Positions 1-7,759 of a stretch of DNA of 34,721 bases are shown piece by piece. The notes below the pieces were generated by a model. It did no database searches. It saw only the letters and a list, made by a program, of their open reading frames with translations, and had not been told where the DNA came from. The DNA comes from Bacteroidota bacterium (lineage in GTDB: Bacteria; Bacteroidota; Bacteroidia; Bacteroidales; UBA4417). The position numbers and the translations under genes were made by a program. The stretch lies in contig JACAAZ010000014.1 of assembly GCA_013376995.1 (NCBI GenBank), forward strand, positions 94,169 to 128,889, in the 5' to 3' direction. How positions within the stretch are numbered: position 1 is the first letter of the stretch; each line of letters starts with the position of its first letter.

Positions 1-365
1 ACGGAAAACAAAGATTGGCACGGAAAAATCAGTTTAATCAGTGTAATCTGCGTCCTTAAAAGGAATAGGAACACAGATTAGACGGAAAACAAAGATTGGC
101 ACGGAAAAATCAGTTCAATCAGTAAACTGCGTCCTTAAAAGGTATAGGAACACAGATTAGACGGAAAACAGAGATTGGCACGGAAAAATCAGTTTAATCA
201 GTGTAATCTGCGTCCTTAAAAGGAATAGGAACACGGATTAGACGGAAAACAAAGATTGGCACGGAAAAATCAGTTTAATCAGTGTAATCTGCGTCCATAA
301 AAGGAAGTGGAACACAGATTAGACGGAAAACAAAGATTAGCACGGAAAAATCAGTTTAATCAGTC
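1..365. repeat. 81-bp tandem repeat array (about 4.5 copies)
   Basis: Copies begin with ACGGAAAACA at 1, 82, 161, 242 and 323. Lengths are 81, 79, 81 and 81 bp, and the last copy breaks off near 365. The copies differ by a few substitutions and one 2-bp deletion (second copy, near 125). The array touches the window edge, so its full length is unknown. An open frame running through its end into 510 looks like a by-product of the repeat. No function is apparent. Confidence 0.95.
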
Positions 366-379
366 CGTCAGCAGACGGA
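364..379. repeat. Dispersed palindrome, CCGTC-type
   Basis: TCCGTC, loop AGCA, GACGGA: a perfect 6-bp stem at the exact point where the 81-bp array ends. It belongs to the dispersed palindrome family also seen at 3236, 23711, 28102, 28225, 28465, 28508 and 31452. Confidence 0.75.
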
Positions 380-456
380 TCAATGTCTTAAAAGTAAGTT
401 CAAATAACAGATTTCAACAGAAAAAGCAAGAGTCAGTTTTACTAGTATGCTCCCTG

Positions 457-469
457 TCTGCCAGGCAGA
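457..469. repeat. Dispersed palindrome, CTGCC-type
   Basis: TCTGCC-A-GGCAGA, a perfect 6-bp stem. Compared with the CCGCC-type copies both arms are changed in a matched way. It lies in the gene-free stretch 366-578, where nothing else is recognised. Confidence 0.65.
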
Positions 470-578
470 TACGTCAGAAAAATGTCATGAACACAACTGT
501 CCGTCGTTAAAGATGTTTCTAAATAAGGGTAGTGTTGGAAAGACAGGTCAATAATCTGAACACCTTAATCAAGGAGTA

Positions 579-2561
579 CTATTCTGAATAAACCTTTTTA
601 CTTGCATTCCTGGTAAATTCATCCATCTGGCGTTTCTGTTCCGATTTTGAAGGCTTTCCATGGTCCCTGGCCTGTCTGGCAATGGGTTTGGTAGCAATTT
701 CTTCCAATACCTGGATCAAAGAATCAATATCTTCTTCTGTATTCTCTAAGCCAAGGCTAATTCGGGCGAGTCCGGGCAGCCGGACTGATGGGATAAGGGT
801 CAGCATAATCTTTTGAAAACGTTCCAGCGACGGGCTGACTTTCAATAAGTGCTTTATAATGATATGGGCACAGTGACAGCCGTACCGGGCACCAATTCCA
901 CTTCTTATGGCCAGTTCCTTAACCAGTTGGCTGGGCATCATACGCTTAAGACGGAATACAATCACCCCAATCTTATTTTCAAAGCCAGCTGAATTGAAAT
1001 CTTGTACACCAAAGATCTGCAATCCAGGGACTTTAGCTAAACCACTCAGGGCTTTGGCTGTCAATATTTTCTCCTCTTTGTGAACCAGTTCCATTCCGAC
1101 CCTTTGCAGCAGGATGAGTGCTTTACCGAGAGCCGCAATCCCGGCTGCGTTTTCTTCTCCGGAGTCCTGCCAACACCGTAATTTCTCAGCATCTTGCATC
1201 AGCAATCCTTTCCTTACAACGAGAGCTCCGCTGCCAAAAGGAGCATAAACTTTATGTGCTGAGAAGGCCAGGTAATCAATACCCCATTCTTCCATACGGA
1301 TCTTCCGATGAGCGACAAGTTGGGCTGCATCAACCAGCAAACGGGCTCCATGTTTATGAGCAATGCTGCTGATTACAGCTAGGTCATTGCAAATGCCAAG
1401 CACATTTGATGCCCCGCAAATGGCTATCAGCCTGACACGTTTCTTTCCATATTTTTCCAGCGCATTATAATCCCTGAGGATGTTCTCCAGAGCTTCATGG
1501 TCAATCAATCCTTCATCATTCACTGACAGGCGGAGAAGGGAGATTCCCCGGGTAAACCGCCATGGCAGGTCGTTCGACGAATGTTCCATGATGGTGTTGA
1601 GAACTACATGTTCTATACCTTCCTCCTGTTCCATACCGAAGCTTTCAGCAGCGAGGTTGATTGCTTCCGTAGTATTTGATGTGAAGATGATATCGTATTT
1701 TTCAGCAGTAGCTCCAAGGAAATCAGCACAAATGGCCTTACCCTCCGTGCAGAGCTGACGGCGGACTTCAACAGGCTGTTTCAGGGTCTGGCAATAAGCT
1801 TTCCACACAGGTCCGAAAGCCGGGGTGCTGGCACTATTATCTAGGTTAATAAGAGGTGAGGAGCCTTCCATCGTTGGAACCAGGATTCCTTTACCGGATA
1901 TCGTCTGCTTTAAGCAATCAAGGAGTTCCTTCCCCGAGTATGATTCCAGCGCGTCATGGTAAATGATTTCCTTTGCTAATAAGGTTTCCTCCCGATGCTC
2001 ATTGAAAAGCCCAGCTTCGGATACCCCTATCATTTTAAGTGCCCTTGCGAAACAAATGATATTCAGGATTGAGGGAGTCCCAGCTTCAAACTTGTCGGGG
2101 GAACCAGCCCAAAGTACCCAGGAAGTGGAGATCAGCCGGGTTGTACCACCGCCCGAAAACAGAGGTATACCCTGTGGCAGGGCATTTCGTTTAACAGCTA
2201 ATGCATGAATTCCAATAGGCAGCCCGATCTCGCTGCTTCTCAGTATCCTGAAACTCCCGTCAGGCATCTGGTTAAGCAGGGAGGCTGAACTGGCCGGTGA
2301 ACTAAAGATCACTACGTAGCTACTTTTATCGAGTTTCAGGTAATCCAGCACAATTTCCCTGGCTTGTTCATATAAATGTGTAGAAACCATTGAAAAGTGC
2401 CCACTTCCGCGATGAACATTTGAGTAAGTTTCCAGGGCAGCTAATACCCCTTTTTCGAGTTCCGGAAACGCGTTCTCCTTATTGATGTGATTTGTCTTAT
2501 AAGATTGCATGGGGATATCTGAAATCTGAGAGATATTAGTATTATTTGGTGGTTTTACCAC
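579..2561 (-). CDS. Double-domain class V aminotransferase (cysteine desulfurase-like)
   Basis: PLP-dependent fold-type I enzyme of the aminotransferase class V / cysteine desulfurase-like superfamily; the substrate cannot be told from sequence. At 660 aa it is far longer than the usual 400. Residues about 235-625 form a complete domain: N-terminal LDNSAST motif (240-246), TSNTTEA (294-300), PLP-contacting D411 in LLVDAAQ, and Schiff-base lysine K437 in SAHKVYAPFG. A GCHCAH segment lies at 561-566. Residues about 30-180 look like a second, partial copy: an FPELEK...YSNVHRG start and a WVLWA..PDKFEAGTP segment, without the middle part that would hold the catalytic Asp and Lys. The start is a GTG overlapping the end of the upstream VOC gene by 20 bp, with an in-frame stop just before it; ATG at codon 18 is an alternative. 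The overlap suggests translational coupling. Confidence 0.85.
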   Translation of the reverse strand: MVKPPNNTNISQISDIPMQSYKTNHINKENAFPELEKGVLAALETYSNVHRGSGHFSMVSTHLYEQAREIVLDYLKLDKSSYVVIFSSPASSASLLNQMPDGSFRILRSSEIGLPIGIHALAVKRNALPQGIPLFSGGGTTRLISTSWVLWAGSPDKFEAGTPSILNIICFARALKMIGVSEAGLFNEHREETLLAKEIIYHDALESYSGKELLDCLKQTISGKGILVPTMEGSSPLINLDNSASTPAFGPVWKAYCQTLKQPVEVRRQLCTEGKAICADFLGATAEKYDIIFTSNTTEAINLAAESFGMEQEEGIEHVVLNTIMEHSSNDLPWRFTRGISLLRLSVNDEGLIDHEALENILRDYNALEKYGKKRVRLIAICGASNVLGICNDLAVISSIAHKHGARLLVDAAQLVAHRKIRMEEWGIDYLAFSAHKVYAPFGSGALVVRKGLLMQDAEKLRCWQDSGEENAAGIAALGKALILLQRVGMELVHKEEKILTAKALSGLAKVPGLQIFGVQDFNSAGFENKIGVIVFRLKRMMPSQLVKELAIRSGIGARYGCHCAHIIIKHLLKVSPSLERFQKIMLTLIPSVRLPGLARISLGLENTEEDIDSLIQVLEEIATKPIARQARDHGKPSKSEQKRQMDEFTRNASKKVYSE

Positions 2562-3084
2562 CCATTTGTGTCATTATACTATCAACGGGCTCCCATAGTT
2601 CTATCTTATATCCGTCGGGATCCATAATATGGATGAATTTGCCATAACTCACTGTCTCCATAGTATCGACAATTGTAACACCGTTCTCCCTTAATTTCCG
2701 GACGAGACCTTCAATATTCTGTACCCGGTAATTGATCATCAGCTCGTTCTTCGAAGGTGCAAAGTACGAACTGCCTTGCTTAAAGGGGCTCCATATCAGG
2801 TAATTGATCTCTTCAGGCTTATTGGCATTGCGGAATTCGAAAGGCGATCCGTAATTATCAATAGCCAAACCCAGGTTTTTTCCATACCATTGCCGGCTCT
2901 CTGCAGGGTTAGTTGTACCAAAGAAAATACCTCCAATGCCAGTGACCCTGGGGGTTGTATCGATCATGGAATTATTGCTGCTATCTTTTTTGCCTTTTTC
3001 AGGTTCTTTTCCCCCTTCATTGCTATGATTGGAGAAAGCTGTGAGAATTAACAGCAGGAATAAAATGGTGATTACTTTGTTCAT
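2542..3084 (-). CDS. Exported VOC (glyoxalase/bleomycin-resistance fold) protein
   Basis: 180 aa. The start is the ATG at 3084, which opens directly onto a signal peptide (MNKVITILFLLLILTAFS); the longer frame from 3165 would bury it. Residues about 48-165 are one VOC domain (GIGGIFFGTTNPAESRQWY near its start, HIMDPDGYKIELWEP at its end), a fold of metalloenzymes and small-molecule binding proteins. A single domain suggests a dimer. The substrate is unknown. The signal peptide ends LTAFSN where Bacteroidota lipoproteins usually have LTACSN; the codon is TTC, one base from TGC, so a lipobox may have been lost. A charged, flexible linker (NEGGKEPEKGKKD) follows. Probably co-transcribed with the aminotransferase downstream. 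Confidence 0.8.
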   Translation of the reverse strand: MNKVITILFLLLILTAFSNHSNEGGKEPEKGKKDSSNNSMIDTTPRVTGIGGIFFGTTNPAESRQWYGKNLGLAIDNYGSPFEFRNANKPEEINYLIWSPFKQGSSYFAPSKNELMINYRVQNIEGLVRKLRENGVTIVDTMETVSYGKFIHIMDPDGYKIELWEPVDSIMTQMGGKTTK

Positions 3085-3235
3085 TTTAGTATTTTCTGAT
3101 TGAGTAACAGTTTGCGATCTTACAGGGTTTTGATAATCTTCCCGTAAAGCTAAGCAATTTAGCACTTGATCAGGTATATGTATATAAAAGGGATTAATTG
3201 GAAAGCAGGTTCCGCGGATGCATAAGCAGCGCGGA

Positions 3236-3251
3236 TCTGCCAGTTGGCAGA
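3236..3251. repeat. Dispersed palindrome, CTGCC-type
   Basis: TCTGCCA-GT-TGGCAGA, a perfect 7-bp stem between two minus-strand genes. Another CTGCC/GGCAG member of the dispersed family. The rest of 3085-3305 shows no gene. Confidence 0.7.
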
Positions 3252-3305
3252 CGGGAAATTCATTATTTTATCCCATTCTCCACCTCCCCCGGTCTCCCAT
3301 TCCCC

Positions 3306-3932
3306 TTAAAAGGAGGTCATCAATGCCAGTATTCCAAGGCCAACCAGGACAATGCCGGTGATGAGTTTCTCATGGTGTTCGAGATAGTGTGACCGTATCC
3401 GCTGAATTCCCTGGTAACCCAAACCAACCAGGCCTGCCATGAAAAGAACCGTAGTGAAGGTATACACGGCAGAGACTGTCCATATACCTGCCCATCCCAT
3501 CTTGCCAGCCTGGAAATAGTAGGCTTCAATTTCGATGCAAGGAGTCAGGAACATGGACAGGCTCAAAGTAAAAAGTACTGACCGGGAAATTTTACCCTTT
3601 GATGAAACGCCATGTTCATGTGAATGGGAGTGATGATGATGGCTTCGGTCAATTATTATATAAATGGCTCCCAGTAAAATGAGAATGGAAGGAGCGATTT
3701 TTTCAGAGACAAAACTGTAGTTTTCGGAAAGCTTGTACCCTGCAAGCCCTACTATTACCCCGATCAGAATAGTACTCAGGGTATGGGCAAACCCTGTGAT
3801 AACTGTTGCAGAGAGTGTTCGCCCCAAATTCCATTTCTCTGCCTTGCCAACAGCAAGGAGGGGAATCCAGTGATTGGGTATTGTAGCATGAACTGCGCTC
3901 AGCAGGAAAGTAGATAAGATAATCTGAAGCAT
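3306..3932 (-). CDS. NicO/RcnA-like membrane metal transporter
   Basis: 208 aa, hydrophobic, with about six predicted membrane segments. The first segment carries AVHATIPNHWIPL (residues 13-25) and a later one GFAHTLSTILIG (47-58). These polar His/Asn motifs in helices resemble the NicO (RcnA) nickel/cobalt transporter family. A cytoplasmic-type loop at 97-108 is histidine-rich (eight His in HHHHSHSHEHG and nearby), typical of metal binding. A helix also carries CIEIEAYYF. The likely role is nickel or cobalt transport across the inner membrane, but direction and metal are inference. No metal-regulator gene is adjacent. The alternative is a member of the wider LysE/cytochrome-biogenesis-like transporter superfamily. 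Confidence 0.7.
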   Translation of the reverse strand: MLQIILSTFLLSAVHATIPNHWIPLLAVGKAEKWNLGRTLSATVITGFAHTLSTILIGVIVGLAGYKLSENYSFVSEKIAPSILILLGAIYIIIDRSHHHHSHSHEHGVSSKGKISRSVLFTLSLSMFLTPCIEIEAYYFQAGKMGWAGIWTVSAVYTFTTVLFMAGLVGLGYQGIQRIRSHYLEHHEKLITGIVLVGLGILALMTSF

Positions 3933-4107
3933 GAGGTTCTTTTTTTTTCTTTTGACAGAATGGATGAATGATGCTTTTTCAGGATCAGTTGAATGGAATT
4001 TTTATGCTACGAATACACGAATTGGCTCGAATAACAGTCAGCTATGCTGGACAATATTAATGACAAATGATTGAGCAAAAATTGAAATGGCAGTTTATGC
4101 TTAACCT

Positions 4108-5088
4108 TTAGATGGGTTTCTCCACCAGGAAGAATGCCCCGAAATTGATGTTTCCCTCATCTATCAGTTTATAGCCGCTTAGCTGAAAGAGATTTTTCCA
4201 GTCCTTCCTGCTGTCGAAAGCGAGGCTTAGCACATTGCCAATAGCAAAGCTTGTATAGCTCTTAACCAGGATAACAAGTAGAAATCTGCCACCGGGTTTC
4301 AGGACCCTTTTCATCTCTTTAAGGGCGGCTAATTTCCCTTTGCCCAGATGATCGAACATATAGGTGCTTACGGCGGCATCAAAGAAACTATCTTCAAATG
4401 GAGCTGACAAAATATCTCCCTGTTGAATCGTGACCTTGTCTGAAATGCCTGCCAGTTGCAGGTTGTGTTTAAGCAGTTCTAGGCCACCATTGTCAATATA
4501 GGCTGCATCAAAGCGGTCAAAAGCAACGATTGAAATGCCAGGTGAGGCTTTTGAAATTGCAATGCTCGTGCGGCCGGTCCCGGCTCCTACATCGAGCACA
4601 TTGGTTTTCCCGGCTTTAAAAAGGTCGACAGCAGGCAGGATGTTGTATTCATCTTTTTTTGATGCCCTTGCAATGAGGTTCCCGATAAACAGGTTCAACG
4701 CATTCAGCAGGAAGAATATGAATAAGAAAGGCTGAAGGAACGGATGTCCGGCAAGAGTAAGGTATGAATAAACAGAAAGCAGGGCGACAACAGCTGCAGC
4801 ATATCCGAAACCATTCGTCCAGCGCGATGACCATCCGAAGTCATACTTGCTGGAAGCATTACTCTTACGGTGTTTCCTGAGGAATTTTTCAGGAAGCAAT
4901 AACCAACCGGTCAGGGTAGCAATACTAAGGATGAGCAGGTGGCTCAACACCAGGCCTACCAGGATTGAAGAGAATACTTTTTCGTCTGGTAACCAATTGA
5001 TAAAAATGATGGCAAGGATAGAGGCGGCGATAATTACAATCCAGCTGTGCGAATGACTTTTAAACCAGGTTTTGTTTTTCGTTTCCAT
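4108..5088 (-). CDS. Membrane-anchored class I SAM-dependent methyltransferase
   Basis: 326 aa. The first about 140 residues hold four hydrophobic segments (about 16-33, 40-64, 95-113, 117-138). The rest is a Rossmann-fold methyltransferase: motif I VLDVGAGTGRT (164-174), acidic residue in VAFDRFD after strand 2, a GDILSAPF motif, then YMFDHL and LKEMKRVLKPGGRFLLV typical of the Methyltransf_11/UbiE-like group. The catalytic domain would face the cytoplasm, so a lipid or membrane-associated substrate is plausible but unproven. The 103-bp gap upstream, between this gene and the AraC-type regulator gene, carries repeated sites that look like that regulator's operator, so this gene is its likely target. 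Confidence 0.82.
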   Translation of the reverse strand: METKNKTWFKSHSHSWIVIIAASILAIIFINWLPDEKVFSSILVGLVLSHLLILSIATLTGWLLLPEKFLRKHRKSNASSKYDFGWSSRWTNGFGYAAAVVALLSVYSYLTLAGHPFLQPFLFIFFLLNALNLFIGNLIARASKKDEYNILPAVDLFKAGKTNVLDVGAGTGRTSIAISKASPGISIVAFDRFDAAYIDNGGLELLKHNLQLAGISDKVTIQQGDILSAPFEDSFFDAAVSTYMFDHLGKGKLAALKEMKRVLKPGGRFLLVILVKSYTSFAIGNVLSLAFDSRKDWKNLFQLSGYKLIDEGNINFGAFFLVEKPI

Positions 5089-5127
5089 AACGTAGAATTT
5101 TGATTATTTATGGCACAAAATTCAGCG

Positions 5128-5175
5128 GAAATGCAGTCCAGGCGTTTGCATTTCCCGTGGAGAAGTTTGCATTTC
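5128..5175 (-). promoter_or_regulatory. Probable AraC-type operator upstream of the methyltransferase
   Basis: On the minus strand GAAATGCAAAC occurs twice, at 5175-5165 and 5154-5144. The copies are exactly 21 bp apart, two helical turns, which is the classic spacing of AraC-family half-sites. A third element, GAAATGCA on the plus strand at 5128-5135, faces them. A near-consensus -7 box (GAATTTTG, one mismatch to TAnnTTTG) follows at about 5125-5118, placing the sites over the -33 region. Assignment to the adjacent AraC/GyrI protein is inference. Confidence 0.6.
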
Positions 5176-5191
5176 TTGCGAAGTTCATTTC

Positions 5192-6124
5192 TTACCCCTT
5201 CGGCCTGACCGGCAGCAATACATCCTTCATGATGCTTTCATAAGGTTTATATGCTGGGCATTCTTCGAATATTTCAAACCCAATAAGTTCAGATAAGCTG
5301 AAACCCATAGATTCAATAAAATTGTGATTCATGGATACAATTTTGTTCCAGGTAGCCTCCAGGTCCCCTTTCATTCGAAGGCTTGCATACTTACCTGCAT
5401 CCATCGAAAATAACTCAGCACCCTTGTAATTCATGGTTTCAGCGTCAATTTCTATACCGGCAAGGTAACGGCACTTTTCAAGGGACGTAAAAACCGGGGC
5501 GTCCAGCCATATTCCAATAAAATGGCTTTCTTTTCTGTGAAGCTCATTTGGAATAGCCCATTTCATAAGGTTCCGGAAAGCAAGGCTGATACATTCAGGG
5601 TGATTAAGAACGATCGGGATGCAGGCAAATTTTCTGCCCGGGACCCATTTAATGGTTGGACCGGATGAGAATTCGGGCTGATTTTGCCTTTCAGGGTTTT
5701 GCTTTACCCATTCTATCAATCCTGGTATTTCAATTTTATTTTCTTCACCATCAGGGGAGTAAAGATCTGAGTTGGGCATAGTCCGGAATGTTTCCGCATT
5801 CACCTGGTAATGGCTTTTAAAAGCGCGTGAGAAGGTGGCCGGGGAAGAAAAACCGCAATTAAAGGCTATTTCTGCAACCGGCATTTCAGGAAATATTTTC
5901 AGGTAATGTGCAGCTTTTTCGAGCCTGAGCCTGATCACATATTGCTTGGGTGTTTCCCGTATTGCTTCCTGGAAGATCCGCTGAAAATGATAGGGTGAAT
6001 AATTGGCAACTTCTGCGAGAACCTCAAGGGAAAGATCATCAGGAAGATGCTGATTGATATAATGCAATACCTTAAGAACGCCTTTCTTATGATCCGGTTG
6101 TATGTGGTGATCGTGCTCGTGCAT
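5192..6124 (-). CDS. AraC-family transcriptional regulator with GyrI-like effector domain
   Basis: 310 aa from the ATG at 6124; a GTG at 6190 would add 22 residues. A near-consensus -7 box (TCACTTTG, one mismatch) at 6176-6169 lies inside that extension and favours the ATG. The N-terminal 110 residues form the AraC double helix-turn-helix: LSLEVLAEVANYSPYHFQRIF and, after MPVAEIAFNCGFSS, ATFSRAFKSHY. Residues about 140-310 are a GyrI-like (BmrR effector / SOUL-related) domain that binds small hydrophobic or cationic ligands in family members. The layout, DNA-binding domain first, matches Rob/SoxS-like GyrI regulators. It probably activates the membrane methyltransferase gene just downstream. 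The His-rich start (MHEHDHH) is unusual, and any metal role is speculative. Confidence 0.85.
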   Translation of the reverse strand: MHEHDHHIQPDHKKGVLKVLHYINQHLPDDLSLEVLAEVANYSPYHFQRIFQEAIRETPKQYVIRLRLEKAAHYLKIFPEMPVAEIAFNCGFSSPATFSRAFKSHYQVNAETFRTMPNSDLYSPDGEENKIEIPGLIEWVKQNPERQNQPEFSSGPTIKWVPGRKFACIPIVLNHPECISLAFRNLMKWAIPNELHRKESHFIGIWLDAPVFTSLEKCRYLAGIEIDAETMNYKGAELFSMDAGKYASLRMKGDLEATWNKIVSMNHNFIESMGFSLSELIGFEIFEECPAYKPYESIMKDVLLPVRPKG

Positions 6125-6272
6125 GTGGCGGATATTTCGGGCAATGTTTTTTAAAAGGGGCAGAGGCGCAAAGTGAAAATGGAATCGCACATCTGTTTTC
6201 AGTTATGGATTAGAGAAAAGACAAAACACGCTAGCTAAATGGAAGTCAAATCAAACAACCTGGCAGTTATCA

Positions 6273-6710
6273 CTATTCACCAATGTCTTCGTTCCAAAGC
6301 TCAGGATTTTTCTCAATGAAATTGGTCATGATGGAAACACATTCTTCATTGTTTTCGACTATAACTTCGACATTGTTTTCTTTGAGGAGGGTTTCTCCAC
6401 CCAAGAAAGTCTGGTTTTCACCAATTACGACTCTTGGAATCCCGTAGAGTAAAATTGCTCCCGTGCACATCGGGCAAGGGGAAAGAGTAGTGTATAACGT
6501 GCATTCACGGTATACAGAGGCCTTTAGCCTGCCGGCATTTTCAAGGGCATCCATTTCAGCATGCAGGATCACGCTGCCTTTCTGCACTCTGCGGTTGTGG
6601 CCTCTTCCAATGATGTGTCCCTTATGCACCAGGACAGACCCAATAGGTATCCCTCCCTCTGCCAGGCCGGCCCTTGCTTCTTCAATTGCTGCTTTTAAAA
6701 ATGCATCCAT
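6273..6710 (-). CDS. Cytosine deaminase, fungal FCY1 type
   Basis: 145 aa zinc-dependent deaminase of the CDA fold. It follows yeast cytosine deaminase closely from end to end: GGIPIG near the start, GRGHN (N39), HAE with zinc ligand H50 and proton-shuttling E52, TLYTTLSPCPMCTGAI with ligands C79 and C82, YGIPRVVIGEN, and a C-terminal W139-NEDIGE, where the yeast enzyme has its substrate-contacting W and D. The inferred reaction is cytosine to uracil plus ammonia, for pyrimidine salvage. The usual bacterial enzyme, CodA, is an unrelated amidohydrolase. The gene stands alone with gaps on both sides. A TATATTTT box (one mismatch) lies upstream. A related small deaminase for another base cannot be excluded, but the C-terminal closure argues for cytosine. 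Confidence 0.85.
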   Translation of the reverse strand: MDAFLKAAIEEARAGLAEGGIPIGSVLVHKGHIIGRGHNRRVQKGSVILHAEMDALENAGRLKASVYRECTLYTTLSPCPMCTGAILLYGIPRVVIGENQTFLGGETLLKENNVEVIVENNEECVSIMTNFIEKNPELWNEDIGE

Positions 6711-6812
6711 TTAAAATAATTGTTTGGAAAATATAATTAGTGATACGTTTTAATAATCCAGTAAAATAAATCGAACTAAAAATTACTACTGGCAAAAATG
6801 GAACGCTTCTGC

Positions 6813-6822
6813 CTGCCGGCAG
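6813..6822. repeat. Short palindrome, CTGCC-type
   Basis: CTGCCGGCAG, a perfect 10-bp palindrome with imperfectly paired flanks. It is a weaker member of the dispersed palindrome family. A small hairpin (CCGC-GAAAA-GCGG, about 6840-6852) follows. Nothing else is recognised between 6711 and 6900. Confidence 0.5.
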
Positions 6823-6899
6823 ACAGGGATTACGCTGAACCGCGAAAAGCGGCCGCTGATTTACGCGGATGTGATTTCCTTGCTAACCAAATCTAATTC

Positions 6900-7023
6900 A
6901 ACTCCTTCCGGCTTCCAACTTCCTGCCATCTGCCTCCTGCCTCCTGCCTCCTGCTTCCTACTTCCTACTTCCTGCTTCCTACTTCCTACTTCCTACTTCC
7001 TACTTCTTACTTCCGGCTTCCAA
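6900..7023. repeat. Low-complexity CTTCC array, left part
   Basis: Irregular heptads of the type CTTCCTA / CTTCCTG, ending in TTCCGGCTTCCAA. The same vocabulary and phase resume at 7817. With 7024-7816 removed, the two parts join into one uninterrupted array of about 520 bp. Reading frames through it are a result of the repeat, not genes. Confidence 0.9.
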
Positions 7024-7107
7024 CGGTCGGGGCTTGGCGCTGGGGCTTTGTGTAGTAGGCCTGGCGCGTCGGGACAAAGCCCTAGCAGCTAAGCCCATGT
7101 TATGCCC
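7018..7107 (-). other. attC-like recombination site of the cassette
   Basis: Read on the minus strand: R'' arm GGGCATAAC (7107-7099); then GGGCTTAGCTGCTAGGG...TTTGT; a 22-nt loop; then ACAAAGCCCCAGCGCCAAGCCC; then CGACC and the core G/TTGGAAGC at 7024. The two arms of about 22 nt pair almost fully, with one unpaired extra base and a few mismatches, as in integron attC hairpins. The R'' arm is the exact complement of GTTATGCCC at the other end of the insertion (minus 7817-7809), which would become the R' arm in the excised circle. This was identified by eye; no covariance model was run. Confidence 0.8.
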
Positions 7108-7112
7108 GGTGC

Positions 7113-7463
7113 TTACTCCTCAAGCAATAATATATTCTCTATTTGTTTTTTATTTTCAGGAAGATCATTTGTAGCAACGTCCCAAATAATTTCATAATCT
7201 ATACCAAAATATTCATGCGAAATCTTGTTGCGCATTAAATACATTTCTGCCCAAGGGACATCTGGATATTTATCTTTGATCTCAGAGCTAAGGTTTTTAG
7301 CTGCTTCTCCTATTATTTCAAAATTTCTTATAACAGCATCTACTGTTTTATAATCTTTTTTAAAGACAGAAAAAGAAAGACCTTCTGTATACTCGCCAAT
7401 TCGATTCATGGCAAGCAGAAGGTCTTCAAGATACATTTTATATGTTCGATCTTCTTTTTTCAA
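7113..7463 (-). CDS. hepT: HepT-like HEPN toxin (DUF86 family)
   Basis: 116 aa, all-helical HEPN domain. The active-site motif RX4HXY is intact at R78-NKIS-H83-E-Y85. In HepT proteins R and H form the RNase site, and the Tyr is the residue AMPylated by the partner MntA. VIRNFEIIGEAAKNL (residues 44-58) is the usual HepT helix. The start is a TTG placed 1 base after the mntA stop; an ATG at 7436 would remove nine residues. With mntA it forms the only gene content of the cassette. The expected role is as toxin in a type VII toxin-antitoxin pair, either stabilising the cassette or acting in defence. Confidence 0.88.
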   Translation of the reverse strand: MKKEDRTYKMYLEDLLLAMNRIGEYTEGLSFSVFKKDYKTVDAVIRNFEIIGEAAKNLSSEIKDKYPDVPWAEMYLMRNKISHEYFGIDYEIIWDVATNDLPENKKQIENILLLEE

Positions 7464-7464
7464 G

Positions 7465-7755
7465 CTAGACGTAGTTAACTTTTTTTAGAATGCTATCCTT
7501 GATTTGTTCTTTTAGAGCATTCTTAGTCACGAGATCTATTTTTCTGTTGAAGATTTTTTGCAAGTATAATTCAAGAGAGAAGAACTTCCAGCCGATGGGT
7601 CTTTCAAGTTCTACAATCAGGTCGATGTCGCTCTCGTCTGAAAAAGTTCCGTCAGAGAATGAACCAAATAGACCAATCTCTTTGACAGAGTAGTCATTAT
7701 AAAGAGCTGGTTTTAACTCTTTTAATTTTGTAAGGATGTCATTCTTTGAAATCAT
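7465..7755 (-). CDS. mntA: MntA-like minimal nucleotidyltransferase antitoxin
   Basis: 96 aa, the usual length of MNT proteins. The polymerase-beta-type motif GSX10DXD is complete (G31, S32, D43, D45), with the third acidic residue probably D74 in KIDLV. Family members transfer AMP onto the tyrosine of HepT and so silence it. The gene precedes hepT with a 1-bp gap, so the two are surely co-transcribed. The -7 box of the promoter ends only 4 bases before this ATG, so the transcript would be leaderless or nearly so. Confidence 0.9.
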   Translation of the reverse strand: MISKNDILTKLKELKPALYNDYSVKEIGLFGSFSDGTFSDESDIDLIVELERPIGWKFFSLELYLQKIFNRKIDLVTKNALKEQIKDSILKKVNYV

Positions 7756-7759
7756 GAAT

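Noticed and set aside
307-510. 67-aa open frame at the end of the 81-bp repeat
   Set aside because: It begins inside the repeat and continues through palindromes, with no family signal and no ribosome binding site.
6839-6852. CCGC-GAAAA-GCGG hairpin as a terminator or small RNA
   Set aside because: The stem has only four base pairs, there is no T-run, and the surrounding words belong to common intergenic repeats.
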